42,135 nucleotides of DNA, from the NCBI GenBank assembly GCA_002435865.1, contig DIWV01000004.1, forward strand, positions 128,834-170,968, written 5' to 3'. The notes under the pieces were generated by a model that was not told the origin of the DNA, did no database searches, and saw only the letters and a program-made list of their open reading frames with translations. A program made the translations under genes and the position numbers. Source of the DNA: Cloacimonetes bacterium UBA6097. Its GTDB lineage: Bacteria; Cloacimonadota; Cloacimonadia; Cloacimonadales; Cloacimonadaceae. Below, piece after piece: positions 8,592 to 17,055 of this stretch. The first letter of the stretch is position 1. Every line of letters starts with the position of its first letter.

Positions 8592-11500
8592 CAAGGCAGA
8601 ACCAAATAAACGACTTACTTGAAAGAGCAAAAGAGCTGAATTGTTTATATAATACCAGCAAGATTTTAAAAGATCCGGGAATTCAGTTTTCGGATATGCT
8701 GCAAAAGCTTACAAAAGCAATCTCAGAGGGTTGGAGATACCCTGAAATCTGCAAAGTCAGGATTTTTTGTGAAGATATGGTTGTTGAGTCTGAAGAATTT
8801 GTAGATTCAAAGTGGAAACAGACATCCACTTGCCAGTATGAATCTAATGAAAGCTGTGTGATAGAAATATCTTATTCTACATGGGATGAGGATGACAGTC
8901 CCTTTTTACCGGAAGAACAGCAACTCCTGGATACCATAACGGAGAGACTTGGTTATACTATTATGCAGAGGAAAAGTCCTAAAAAACCAGTTGCTGCATA
9001 TTCAGAAATTACATTCAAATCAAATTGGCTCATTGTTATAGAGCTTTTGAAGAAAAGTGATCCTGATCAATATCAACGCATAGCCAGAAAAATGATGAAT
9101 TACCTTTCAGGGCTTGGCATTGATGAAGCACGAAATTTATTGGCAACTTTTGGAGATCAAAAAAACCTCAAAGATCCCGAAAATGTTTATGAAAGCAATA
9201 AACCATTTCACAGGGAAAACAAGCGTAAGCTTGACAGGTTAATTCAGAAAGCTTTTGACATAGCTGAACATAATATTGGCGATAGAGAGATTTTTGAACA
9301 TATACAAGCCTGGCTGCAGAGTGAAAAAATCAGCTTTTTAGTTAAAGCTTTGGAAAATTTATCCTTCTCAACAAACACAATCCAGGACGCTTTACACAGA
9401 TTTCATAACCTTAATCTTGACAGCATTGATTTACCGCAGCCAACCCGTGACAATATAATTGTTTTGCTACTTTTGCGTTTCTTTACTGAACAGCTTGACT
9501 TTATCAATATTTCGAAGCACTATCTTAATATTGAAGATTTTGTGGAATTAGTCCGTAAAATAGTGTTTCCATCCAACAGTTATGGCAAATTGGGCGGTAA
9601 AAGCGCAGGGATTTTCCTGTCCTATAATATTCTGAAGCGGGTAAAGGGTCCCAAGCTAAGGCTAGCACAGATTAAAGTACCAAAGACACGCTATCTTTTA
9701 TCCGACGCTTTACACCAGTTTCTTAATTTTAATGAATTGAACGAACTAATAGAACAAAAATATAAGACGATAGAACAAATAAGAGACGAGTACCCCAATA
9801 TTGTTCAGGTTTTCAAGAATTCTAACTTTCCTCCCAATATCATCAGCGGTTTATCCTTGATCTTAGACGAATTTGGTGACAAGCCTATAATTGTTCGTAG
9901 CTCAAGCCTTCTTGAAGATAGAGTAGGAGCAGCTTTTTCAGGAAAATACAAAAGTCTGTTTTTAGCCAATCAGGGAAACAAAGAAGAAAGGCTTTCCGCT
10001 CTTCTGGATGCAATTGCTGAGGTATATGCCAGCACTTTTGGTCCTGATCCGGTAGAATACAGAAAAGAACGAGGTCTATTGGATTTTCACGAAGAGATGG
10101 CAATTATAATTCAGGAAGTTGTCGGTTCAAGAGTGGGAGAATATTGGCTTCCTGCATTTGCAGGAGTAGCTTTTAGCTATAATGAATTCAGATGGTCTCC
10201 ACGGATTAAAAGGGAAAACGGACTGGTAAGATTGGTAGCAGGTCTTGGCACAAGGTCTGTAGACAGGGTCAGTGATGACTTTCCAATTTTAGCCTCTCCC
10301 GGTCAACCTAATCTGAGAGTGAATCTTTCTACTGATGAAATCCTGCGTTACTCTCCCCATAAAATAGATGTGATAAACTTAAAAACTAATACTTTTGAAA
10401 CAATAGATTTTATTGATTTGTTCAGGAAACATGGAGAAGATTATCCTGCTTTAGATAAAATTGTTTCTTTCTGGAGCGATAGTAATATTATTAACAAACC
10501 TGTCATCAGCATTGATTATGATAAGGATAAACCAGTAGTTACTTTCGATGGGATGATTACCAAAACCGATTTTATGCCCCGCATTAAAAGTGTTCTAGAC
10601 CATTTGCAGAAAGCAATGGGTGTACCTGTAGATATTGAGTTTGCTTTTGATGGTAATGAGCTATATATTCTTCAATGCAGAGCACAAAGTTCTAGTCCTG
10701 AAAACCGTCCTGCTCCTATACCTAAAGACCTTGCTGAAGATAACATAATCTTTACTGCCAATAAATACGTTTCAAACGGTGTCATACAAGATATAAGTCA
10801 TGTTGTACTTGTTGAACCAGATGAATATTCAAATCTTAAAACTGCTGAGGACATGAAGATGGTTGGCAGGATTATTGGTAAACTCAATAAAATTCTTCCT
10901 AAGCGTAAGTTTATTTTGATGGGACCCGGTCGTTGGGGTAGCCGCGGAGATATCAAGCTTGGTGTAAGTATTACATATTCTGATATAAATAATGCTTCTA
11001 TGCTTATAGAAATTGCTAAAAAAAATGGTAACTATACTCCAGATGTATCTTTTGGAACTCATTTCTTTCAGGATTTAGTTGAGTCCGGCATCAGATATTT
11101 ACCCCTTTATCCAGATGATGATGAAGTAGAGTACAACCAATCCTTTCTGGATGTTTCGGATAATATATTAATCCAGCTTCTTCCGGAATTCTCAGATTTT
11201 GTTAATGTTGTAAAAGTTATTGATGTGGAACAAAGCACCGATGGAAAAAAGTTAAGCATACTGATGAACAGTGATTTAGATGAAGCAGTAGCGTACTTTA
11301 CCAACACAACAATCAAGGATATAGAACTTTCGGAACTGGAAGATTCCTCCTTTCCTGAAGAAAAACACTGGATTTGGCGGTTAAGAATGGCAGAGCACAT
11401 ATCAAAATGTGCAGATAACAAGAGATTTGGCATCAAAGCCATGTATATAATTGGCAGCGTAAAAAATTGTAATGCAGGTCCGGCCAGTGATATTGATCTT

Positions 11501-11728
11501 TTGATTCATATTGAAAATTTACCTGGCAAGAAAAAAGCTTTGTCTCAATGGCTGGATGGGTGGAGCCAATGTCTTGCCGAATTAAACTACCTGAAGACAG
11601 GATATCGGTCGGACAAACTTTTGGATGTTCACTACATTACTGATAAGGATATTGAGCAAAAAACAAGCTTTGCCGCAAAAATTAATGCAGTTACTGACGC
11701 TGCCAGACTACTAAATCAGAAAACTTAA
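8588..11728 (+). CDS. Multidomain fusion: GAF-like sensor, PPDK-type ATP-grasp, nucleotidyltransferase
   Basis: A 1046-residue protein in four parts. (1) Residues ~1-130 are a sensory domain with RAKELNCLYNTSKIL and FLPEEQQLLDTI, related to the second sensory segment of the kinase at 2134-3837. (2) Residues ~135-325 are a helical region. (3) The PPDK-type ATP-grasp has YGKLGGKSAGIFLSYN (~333), IIVRSSSLLEDRVGAAFSGK (~434) and MAIIIQEVVGSRVGEYW (~503), then the C-terminal module shared with the upstream gene: DISH (~734), GPGRWGSRGD (~779), SFGTHFF (~820). (4) A minimal nucleotidyltransferase follows at ~950-1046, with GS-x10-DID (IIGSVKN ... SDIDLLI) and a later LLDVHYI that may supply the third acidic residue. 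No phosphohistidine or PEP-barrel domain is visible. Function is unknown; a sensor that transfers phosphate or nucleotide is a hypothesis. Confidence 0.8.
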   Translation: MTRQNQINDLLERAKELNCLYNTSKILKDPGIQFSDMLQKLTKAISEGWRYPEICKVRIFCEDMVVESEEFVDSKWKQTSTCQYESNESCVIEISYSTWDEDDSPFLPEEQQLLDTITERLGYTIMQRKSPKKPVAAYSEITFKSNWLIVIELLKKSDPDQYQRIARKMMNYLSGLGIDEARNLLATFGDQKNLKDPENVYESNKPFHRENKRKLDRLIQKAFDIAEHNIGDREIFEHIQAWLQSEKISFLVKALENLSFSTNTIQDALHRFHNLNLDSIDLPQPTRDNIIVLLLLRFFTEQLDFINISKHYLNIEDFVELVRKIVFPSNSYGKLGGKSAGIFLSYNILKRVKGPKLRLAQIKVPKTRYLLSDALHQFLNFNELNELIEQKYKTIEQIRDEYPNIVQVFKNSNFPPNIISGLSLILDEFGDKPIIVRSSSLLEDRVGAAFSGKYKSLFLANQGNKEERLSALLDAIAEVYASTFGPDPVEYRKERGLLDFHEEMAIIIQEVVGSRVGEYWLPAFAGVAFSYNEFRWSPRIKRENGLVRLVAGLGTRSVDRVSDDFPILASPGQPNLRVNLSTDEILRYSPHKIDVINLKTNTFETIDFIDLFRKHGEDYPALDKIVSFWSDSNIINKPVISIDYDKDKPVVTFDGMITKTDFMPRIKSVLDHLQKAMGVPVDIEFAFDGNELYILQCRAQSSSPENRPAPIPKDLAEDNIIFTANKYVSNGVIQDISHVVLVEPDEYSNLKTAEDMKMVGRIIGKLNKILPKRKFILMGPGRWGSRGDIKLGVSITYSDINNASMLIEIAKKNGNYTPDVSFGTHFFQDLVESGIRYLPLYPDDDEVEYNQSFLDVSDNILIQLLPEFSDFVNVVKVIDVEQSTDGKKLSILMNSDLDEAVAYFTNTTIKDIELSELEDSSFPEEKHWIWRLRMAEHISKCADNKRFGIKAMYIIGSVKNCNAGPASDIDLLIHIENLPGKKKALSQWLDGWSQCLAELNYLKTGYRSDKLLDVHYITDKDIEQKTSFAAKINAVTDAARLLNQKT

Positions 11729-11729
11729 C

Positions 11730-12584
11730 ATGGAATGCTTCTTTGTAACAGACTTGCATGGGGATATCGGCAAGTATAGGCTATTGTTCAGACAAATATT
11801 AACAGATCAACCTAACATGGTGTTTATTGGGGGAGACCTTTTAGCAGGTAGTTTTCTGAGAAATTCTAAACATAGTGAAGACATAATAAACAACATTCTT
11901 GCCAAAGGATTTTATCAAATAAAACAAAAATTGAGTCTTAATTATCCAAGTGTTTTTATAATAATGGGTAATGATGACTCAAAAAGTGAAGAGAATCTTT
12001 TAATTAAATATGATAAAAAGGGATTGTGGCACTATATAAACCAAAAACATTTAGTAACGAATAAATTGGATATTTTCGGATATAGCTGGGTACCCCCAAC
12101 TCCTTTTCTTAATAAGGATTGGGAACGCTATGATGTATCTCGTTTTGTTGATATAGGATGTGTAGCTCCTGAAGAAGGTTATCACACAACGAAGTTTTCA
12201 CAGATTGAAGCAGAACACCGCACAATCTGGGAAGATTTGCATGAGATGACAAGAGGATTTGATTTAACAAATGCTATTGTTCTTTTTCATGCTCCACCAT
12301 ATCAGACAGGACTGGATAGAGCAGCTTTGGACGGAAAGATGATTGATTATGCACCTCTTGATGTTCATGTTGGCAGTATTGCTATTAAAAGATTCATTGA
12401 GCAGTATCAGCCATTAATTACTATGCACGGACATGTACATGAATCTTTCAGTATAACAAACATCTGGAAAGAAAAAATCGGCAGGACTATCTGCATGTCA
12501 GCTGCTAATAACTCTAAATCTCTTACATTAGTGAAATTTTCCACAGAAAACCCTTATGCAGCAAAAAGATTCGAATTACAATAA
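11730..12584 (+). CDS. Calcineurin-like metallophosphoesterase
   Basis: 284 residues with all the metal-binding blocks of the family: DLHGD near residue 8, FIGGDLL (~32), MGNDD (~77), FHAPPY (~187) and HGHVH (~229). It is predicted to be a cytoplasmic two-metal hydrolase of a phosphomono- or phosphodiester; no signal peptide is seen. The ATG follows the stop of the nucleotidyltransferase fusion gene after one base, so the two are almost certainly coexpressed. A hydrolase next to a nucleotidyltransferase could remove a nucleotide mark or degrade a nucleotide product, but the substrate is not evident. Confidence 0.88.
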   Translation: MECFFVTDLHGDIGKYRLLFRQILTDQPNMVFIGGDLLAGSFLRNSKHSEDIINNILAKGFYQIKQKLSLNYPSVFIIMGNDDSKSEENLLIKYDKKGLWHYINQKHLVTNKLDIFGYSWVPPTPFLNKDWERYDVSRFVDIGCVAPEEGYHTTKFSQIEAEHRTIWEDLHEMTRGFDLTNAIVLFHAPPYQTGLDRAALDGKMIDYAPLDVHVGSIAIKRFIEQYQPLITMHGHVHESFSITNIWKEKIGRTICMSAANNSKSLTLVKFSTENPYAAKRFELQ

Positions 12585-12774
12585 ACCGATTTTACAAAAT
12601 GAAAGCAAGAAATCGACTCATAAGGAATTTAATAAGAAATTCTCCAAAACAAAACTCTGTCATAACAACACAACTTATGAGTTTACAGGGCTATGCATTA
12701 ATTGTGATAATAGATTTACTTGCCTGCACTGCAAACAGTTAGGTGGTGTCTGGTATTGCGAATGGTATGAATAA
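12556..12774 (+). CDS. Small Cys-rich protein, probable metal-binding knuckle
   Basis: 72 residues, overlapping the end of the phosphoesterase gene by 29 bases. The first ~30 residues are charged and probably disordered. The C-terminal half has six cysteines (35, 47, 50, 56, 59, 68) in CINC-x5-CLHC-x8-C spacing and ends GGVWYCEWYE. I recall small conserved proteins of anaerobes with a similar C-terminal pattern of Cys pairs followed by GGVWxCExYE, which supports a real gene. Zinc or Fe-S binding is likely from the Cys pairs; the role is unknown. Confidence 0.7.
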   Translation: MQQKDSNYNKPILQNESKKSTHKEFNKKFSKTKLCHNNTTYEFTGLCINCDNRFTCLHCKQLGGVWYCEWYE

Positions 12775-12814
12775 CTCTCTACAAATAAATGTTTAGTTTA
12801 AATCCAATAATAAG

Positions 12815-12846
12815 AAAAGGGACTCAAAACTGAGTCCCCTTTTTTT
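12815..12846. terminator. Bidirectional terminator between convergent genes
   Basis: GGGACTCA (12819-12826) pairs perfectly with TGAGTCCC (12831-12838) across the loop AAAC. It is flanked by AAAA on the left and a run of T from 12840 on the right, so it can end transcription of the + strand operon and, read from the other strand, of the ompA-like gene. Confidence 0.9.
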
Positions 12847-12871
12847 AATTTTTAGATTGGTTTATTAGTTG

Positions 12872-14185
12872 TTATTGAACCTTTACCAATTCAAATCTTC
12901 TGTTCATTGCTGCGCCTTCTTCTGTGCTATTGTCAGCAATCGGGTCTGTTTCACCCATTCCCTTGATTGTAATACGAATTGGATCAACACCTTTCATTAC
13001 GAGATAATCTTTTGTAGCCTGAGCTCTTTTTACAGATAAGTCCATATTATAAGCTTGAGTCCCTTCGCTGCTGCAATGACCACGGATTTCGATATTAACA
13101 TCCGGGAAATCAGTCGTAAGGTCCATAGCTACTTTATCAAGAACCATCTTCTGTTTGTCTTTAAGAACAGCTTTATCAAAGTCAAAACCATCACCTTCAA
13201 CGTCCAGATTAAGGACAGGAGGAGGTGGTGGAGCCATTTCCTGGATAACTGTAATTGTACGGTTCAAGCCACCGCTGGATACATAAATGAGGCCGGTTCT
13301 GTCTTCCTGTATTGTGTTTTCGTCATAATTAATAGTAAGGTCTCCCATTTCCACACCGACCATTGGGTCAACGGTGAACCAAAGTTCATTTTCTGCTACA
13401 GTCCAGGGATTGTTTGCATCTATAGCAACTGTTGCCACGCCGGCAGTGTATGGCACATTAACAGTTGTAGGATTCAGCATGAGTTTGGGTTCAGGGATTG
13501 GTTCCGGTTCCGGTTCAGGAGGTAGTACAACAACAGGAGCCGGTTTTGGAATACCAAAAGTAATGCCTAAGCCAAGATATGCCATCCAGAATGCATCATC
13601 CTCTTTTTCTGTGGGACAGCCGTCAAGATAGTCGGAAGCAACACTTTGGCGCTGGAAGCCTAAATCGATGTTCAGGTTTTCATGCGGGAAGATCGAAATA
13701 CCGGCACCTAAAGCCGGCATAACCATTACAGTATAGTCATAGTCAACCTGTTCATACGTGTCATCATCATAAGCTATGATGTGATGGCCATCGCCGTCTT
13801 TCGGGAAGAAATTAAGGATACCGACACCTGCGGTTACAAAAGGAGTAACCTTACGCCAATTGGGTCTGAATTTGAAAAACAAATCACCACCAACAATATT
13901 GGTAGAGAATTTTTCAGTATAAGTTGCTTTTGTTTCCAGGATTTCATAAGATTCGCTTCCTTCCAATTTACTTGCATACGGTGAAATGCCTATGCTTAAG
14001 AATTTGGTTAACCAGAGTTCATAGGAAAGACCGCCCATTGGGTTGTATTCGGAATCATGATTAACATCTGCCAAAGGATAAGCTACTCCGCCCTTAAATG
14101 TTAGAGTGCTTTCTATTGCCAGGGCAAATGATATTAAAGATAAAAGAATAACAGTTAAAATAATAGTTTTAGTTGTCTGTCTCAT
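12872..14185 (-). CDS. OmpA-family outer membrane protein with BACON-like domain
   Basis: 437 residues. An N-terminal signal peptide (TIILTVILLSLISFALA) is followed by a beta-barrel-like region to about residue 205. A Pro-rich linker follows (PEPEPEPIPEP). A domain at ~228-312 resembles BACON/Ig-like folds: LNPTTVNVPYTAGVATVAI, then NPWTVAEN, then LNRTITVIQE. A second Pro linker leads into the peptidoglycan-binding OmpA C-terminal domain (FDFDKAVLKDKQKMVLDKVA, IEIRGHCSSEGTQAYN, LSVKRAQATKDYL, NRRFELV). It is expected in the outer membrane, tethered to peptidoglycan. A possible -35/-10 pair and a palindrome lie upstream (14222-14270). It ends just before a bidirectional terminator. Confidence 0.92.
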   Translation of the reverse strand: MRQTTKTIILTVILLSLISFALAIESTLTFKGGVAYPLADVNHDSEYNPMGGLSYELWLTKFLSIGISPYASKLEGSESYEILETKATYTEKFSTNIVGGDLFFKFRPNWRKVTPFVTAGVGILNFFPKDGDGHHIIAYDDDTYEQVDYDYTVMVMPALGAGISIFPHENLNIDLGFQRQSVASDYLDGCPTEKEDDAFWMAYLGLGITFGIPKPAPVVVLPPEPEPEPIPEPKLMLNPTTVNVPYTAGVATVAIDANNPWTVAENELWFTVDPMVGVEMGDLTINYDENTIQEDRTGLIYVSSGGLNRTITVIQEMAPPPPPVLNLDVEGDGFDFDKAVLKDKQKMVLDKVAMDLTTDFPDVNIEIRGHCSSEGTQAYNMDLSVKRAQATKDYLVMKGVDPIRITIKGMGETDPIADNSTEEGAAMNRRFELVKVQ

Positions 14186-14221
14186 TCGAAATACCTCTCT
14201 TAATATTTTGTGGATAATACT

Positions 14222-14270
14222 AAACTAATGATATTTATATATGGTGTCAAGAAGAATATTCAGATTCTTC
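14222..14270 (-). promoter_or_regulatory. Possible promoter and palindrome upstream of the ompA-like gene
   Basis: Read on the - strand, TTGACA (14245-14250) is followed 17 bases later by TAGTTT (14222-14227), a poor -10. Directly upstream of the -35 is a perfect 7-bp inverted repeat, GAAGAAT (14251-14257) / ATTCTTC (14264-14270), that could be an operator or UP-like element. The -35 is convincing; the rest is weak. Confidence 0.4.
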
Positions 14271-14355
14271 ACACATCATCAATTTAATTGTAAATAATGT
14301 GATTAATGCTTTATCACTCATTGATTATTCCTTAAACAATCCATGGGAGAATAAA

Positions 14356-14400
14356 GGGAGATGCTAGGGGTATCTAAGGGCTAACCCCTTAGATACCCCT
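14356..14400. repeat. Hairpin repeat with 11-nt units (partial right arm)
   Basis: The left arm is GGGAGATGCTA + GGGGTATCTAA + GGG (14356-14380). Its inner 15 bases (14366-14380) pair perfectly with 14386-14400 across a 5-nt loop. The outer part of the right arm has diverged. The 25-base left arm is identical to 41791-41815, some 27 kb away, where the full hairpin is intact. Confidence 0.85.
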
Positions 14401-14711
14401 TAGAAACCTGTACAATCTCCGAAGAATAATGTAAGGGATAAATAAGAGCCGAGGAAGAATTAGATGAAGTGTATGACCCTTAATAAAAGAGGGATAAGAG
14501 TGAAAAATGAAATAAAACAAGTCTCTTTCTTGGAATTTAATGATTCTAGGTAAGAGAGCCTGTCCATATTGTACAGTTCTTTTTTAAAAACTAATGATAT
14601 GCTTATTACATTAGTGGTTAATATGTTACAAGCTATACCCTGCACGTTTTCGGGATATCCCCCGAATATAAAATAAAATTGTAAAAAAATCTAAATTTAC
14701 ATAGAAATTGC

Positions 14712-14741
14712 TTGACTTACTATTTTGAATTATATTATATT
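14712..14741 (+). promoter_or_regulatory. Promoter for the sorting-domain protein at 14788
   Basis: TTGACT (14712-14717), an 18-base spacer and TATATT (14736-14741). The start would be near 14748, which puts the ATG at 14788 inside the transcript and makes a translation start at 14725 unlikely. Confidence 0.65.
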
Positions 14742-14787
14742 GTGTATATGTAATCATATTTGCCCAACAAACAACTGGGAGGAGAGT

Positions 14788-16773
14788 ATGAGCAAACTTA
14801 TTATTGCCGTCTTTTTTCTTACGCTCTGTTTCGGGTTATATGCCCAATGGAGCACAAATGCTGCCAACCCCAACCAAATCTATGCTTTAACCTCTGCCCA
14901 GGTATTACCCAAAACATCAGTTACGTCTGGCGGAATAACCTGGATAGCCTGGATGGATAATACCACGGGGAATTATAATACTTACCTTCAAAAACTTAAT
15001 CTGCTTGGAGCACCGGAATGGACAACTCCTTTACTGGTGAGCAGTAATCCCACCATGACCTGGCTGACTGAATGGGATATGGATAGCGACAATGCTGGAA
15101 ATGCGGTTCTAATCTTTCAGGACATTCGTTTGGGCACTAACAACGTAGTAATATACAAAATTTCTCCCGATGGCACATTTCTCTGGGGAGCAAACGGTAT
15201 TATGTTATCCAATGATACCAATCCCGATTACGGCAATATGTCTCCTACAGTTCTGTGCCTCTCGAGTGGCAGAACAGTTGCTGCCTGGCAGAGATTGGCA
15301 ACGGATACATCAATTATAATTCAGAGTATCTCAGCTACCGGTACACTTGAATGGGGAGCTAACGGTATCATGCTTTCCATGACGGGTGGTAGCTATACCT
15401 GGCCACAGCTCTTAGAATCTGATACTTGCTGTATCATGCTCAAATACTTTGAAGATACAGGACCTTTCTGGGCTCCTACCCGCAAAATACTTGTCCAGAA
15501 ATATGATTCATCAGGACAGGCATTGTGGGTTAATCCGACGATTGTGCAGAACCTGGGTGGTATTACTGCCTGGACTCAGTGGCTTAGCATAAAATCAGAC
15601 CTGACAGGAGGTATGATTATCTGCTGGCACGAAGACAGGAATGCCGAAAACATTTCATATACCTATATACAGCGCATACTTGTTAATGGTTCAGTAACAA
15701 TGGCAGCTGATGGTGCAAGAGTTTCAACTGAGACAGGTTTCAACCAGTTTTATCCCAAACTTGCCTTTGAAGGAGACCAACAGGAAGTTTATGTTTTCTG
15801 GAACAGGGTCAATGGCGACCAGAATATGTGGGGACTGCAGATGCAGAAAATGGGTCTAAACGGTGAACGATTTTGGGGAGACAATGGAATGGCATTTGAA
15901 CCTCTTGGCGCTTTTCCCACTTATCCCATCAATGCCATGAATATGACGGGTGGTATTGTCTTCCTGTACGAAATAAGTCCGGTATCAGGCAATGACCAGT
16001 TAGCCAATATAAAAGCTTATTGCGTTAATCAGGAAGGGATGCCAAACTGGAATGGCGGATTGGGATATATAGCTTCAACAACTACTGCCAAACTTCATTA
16101 TGACAGTTGCTGTTATCAGGATTTATGGGGCGTTGTCACCTGGGAAGATGATTCCGGCAACTCCAATGTCTACGCCATGCGTTTTAATTACAACGGTTCT
16201 TTAGGAACTATTGCTCCAACTCCCTATAACCTCACAGCTCTGGTTGTTAATGACAATATTGTGATGTTGGACTGGGAATTTCCGGAGTTATTGATTCCTC
16301 CCATCGGTTACAATGTCTATCGTAATGGCACAATATATCATATGGTTGCAGGGGCAGGAACCACTCACGACTCAATTCCTGATATGGGACCGGGAGAATG
16401 GACCTTCTGCGTGACAGCTGTTTATGAGAATTCCGAAGAATCTCTTCCTTCCAATCAGGTTATTATCAATATAACTAATATTATGCCCGAAGAGATAACA
16501 GTAATTCCATTTAGCATGAACGTTTACCCTAATCCTTTTCAAAACGGCACAAATCTTGTCATTAAAGGTATCAGTGATGCAGGTAGGACTGATATGGCGA
16601 TTTACAATATCAAGGGGCAGGTTGTGCGTAAAATGAGCTTTATTGGAAAACAGGATATTAACTGGAACTGGGACGGTAAAGATTTATACGGTTCAGATGT
16701 AAGCCCGGGGATTTATCTTGTCAAAGTATCAAGTGACAATAAACAATGTTCAAGCAAACTTATGAAATACTGA
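14788..16773 (+). CDS. Secreted FN3 protein with T9SS/FlgD-like sorting domain
   Basis: 661 residues from the ATG at 14788, which is preceded by GGGAGGAGAG; the frame stays open further upstream (to 14725), but that part lies across the promoter. A signal peptide (LIIAVFFLTLCFGLYAQ) starts the protein. The body has repeated WGxNG(I/M) blocks (LWGANGIMLS, LEWGANGIMLS, RFWGDNGMAF), suggesting a beta-propeller-like fold. A fibronectin type III domain follows (TPYNLTALVVNDNIVMLDWE ... GYNVYRNG ... FCVTAVYENSEESLPSNQV), then the C-terminal sorting domain: VYPNPFQNG, YNIKGQVVRKM, WNWDGKDLYG, GIYLVKVSS. It is probably exported and either released or bound to the cell surface. The ligand or enzymatic role is not evident. 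Confidence 0.85.
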   Translation: MSKLIIAVFFLTLCFGLYAQWSTNAANPNQIYALTSAQVLPKTSVTSGGITWIAWMDNTTGNYNTYLQKLNLLGAPEWTTPLLVSSNPTMTWLTEWDMDSDNAGNAVLIFQDIRLGTNNVVIYKISPDGTFLWGANGIMLSNDTNPDYGNMSPTVLCLSSGRTVAAWQRLATDTSIIIQSISATGTLEWGANGIMLSMTGGSYTWPQLLESDTCCIMLKYFEDTGPFWAPTRKILVQKYDSSGQALWVNPTIVQNLGGITAWTQWLSIKSDLTGGMIICWHEDRNAENISYTYIQRILVNGSVTMAADGARVSTETGFNQFYPKLAFEGDQQEVYVFWNRVNGDQNMWGLQMQKMGLNGERFWGDNGMAFEPLGAFPTYPINAMNMTGGIVFLYEISPVSGNDQLANIKAYCVNQEGMPNWNGGLGYIASTTTAKLHYDSCCYQDLWGVVTWEDDSGNSNVYAMRFNYNGSLGTIAPTPYNLTALVVNDNIVMLDWEFPELLIPPIGYNVYRNGTIYHMVAGAGTTHDSIPDMGPGEWTFCVTAVYENSEESLPSNQVIINITNIMPEEITVIPFSMNVYPNPFQNGTNLVIKGISDAGRTDMAIYNIKGQVVRKMSFIGKQDINWNWDGKDLYGSDVSPGIYLVKVSSDNKQCSSKLMKY

Positions 16774-16795
16774 GTAAATTACCTGATTACGTTTT

Positions 16796-16833
16796 AAAGA
16801 CAGGCAGATGAAATAATCTGCCTGTCTTTTTTT
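16796..16833 (+). terminator. Strong intrinsic terminator
   Basis: Perfect 14-bp stem AAAGACAGGCAGAT (16796-16809) / ATCTGCCTGTCTTT (16816-16829) with loop GAAATA, followed by continuous T to 16833. It ends the transcript of the sorting-domain protein 22 bases after the stop. Confidence 0.95.
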
Positions 16834-17055
16834 ACAGGTAAAAAAAACTGTATTAATCTTTGTTCAAATAAGGTTAGAATCAGGATCTGAAAATATTATT
16901 TTCATATGAAATTATATCGGTTTGATATAGAAATTTCTTTGCCGGTCAAAGCATGGAAACAGTAACAGGTTGTCTTACAGAGATATAACACCTACTATAT
17001 GTTTGGCTTTTAGTTTGCTCTATAATAGGTTAGAACCTTTTCACGGGAGGAAATT

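Larger units (their letters stand above)
14271..14787. other. Intergenic region with one repeat hairpin and a promoter
   Basis: Divergent intergenic space between the ompA-like gene and the sorting-domain protein gene. It holds the hairpin repeat at 14356-14400 and the promoter at 14712-14741, each listed separately. The ~300 bases between them are AT-rich with no supported gene; a 61-codon open frame there on the - strand has no recognisable features. Confidence 0.6.

Noticed and set aside
13055..13631. Open frames on + strand within the ompA-like gene
   Set aside because: They are opposite-strand shadows of a clearly conserved gene; Gly/Ser runs reflect the Pro-Glu linker read in reverse.
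14460..14645. 61-codon open frame on the - strand in intergenic DNA
   Set aside because: No recognisable motif, poor upstream signals and AT-driven composition.
14725..14787. Upstream start for the sorting-domain protein
   Set aside because: The -10 box lies within this stretch and the ATG at 14788 has a strong Shine-Dalgarno followed by a signal peptide.
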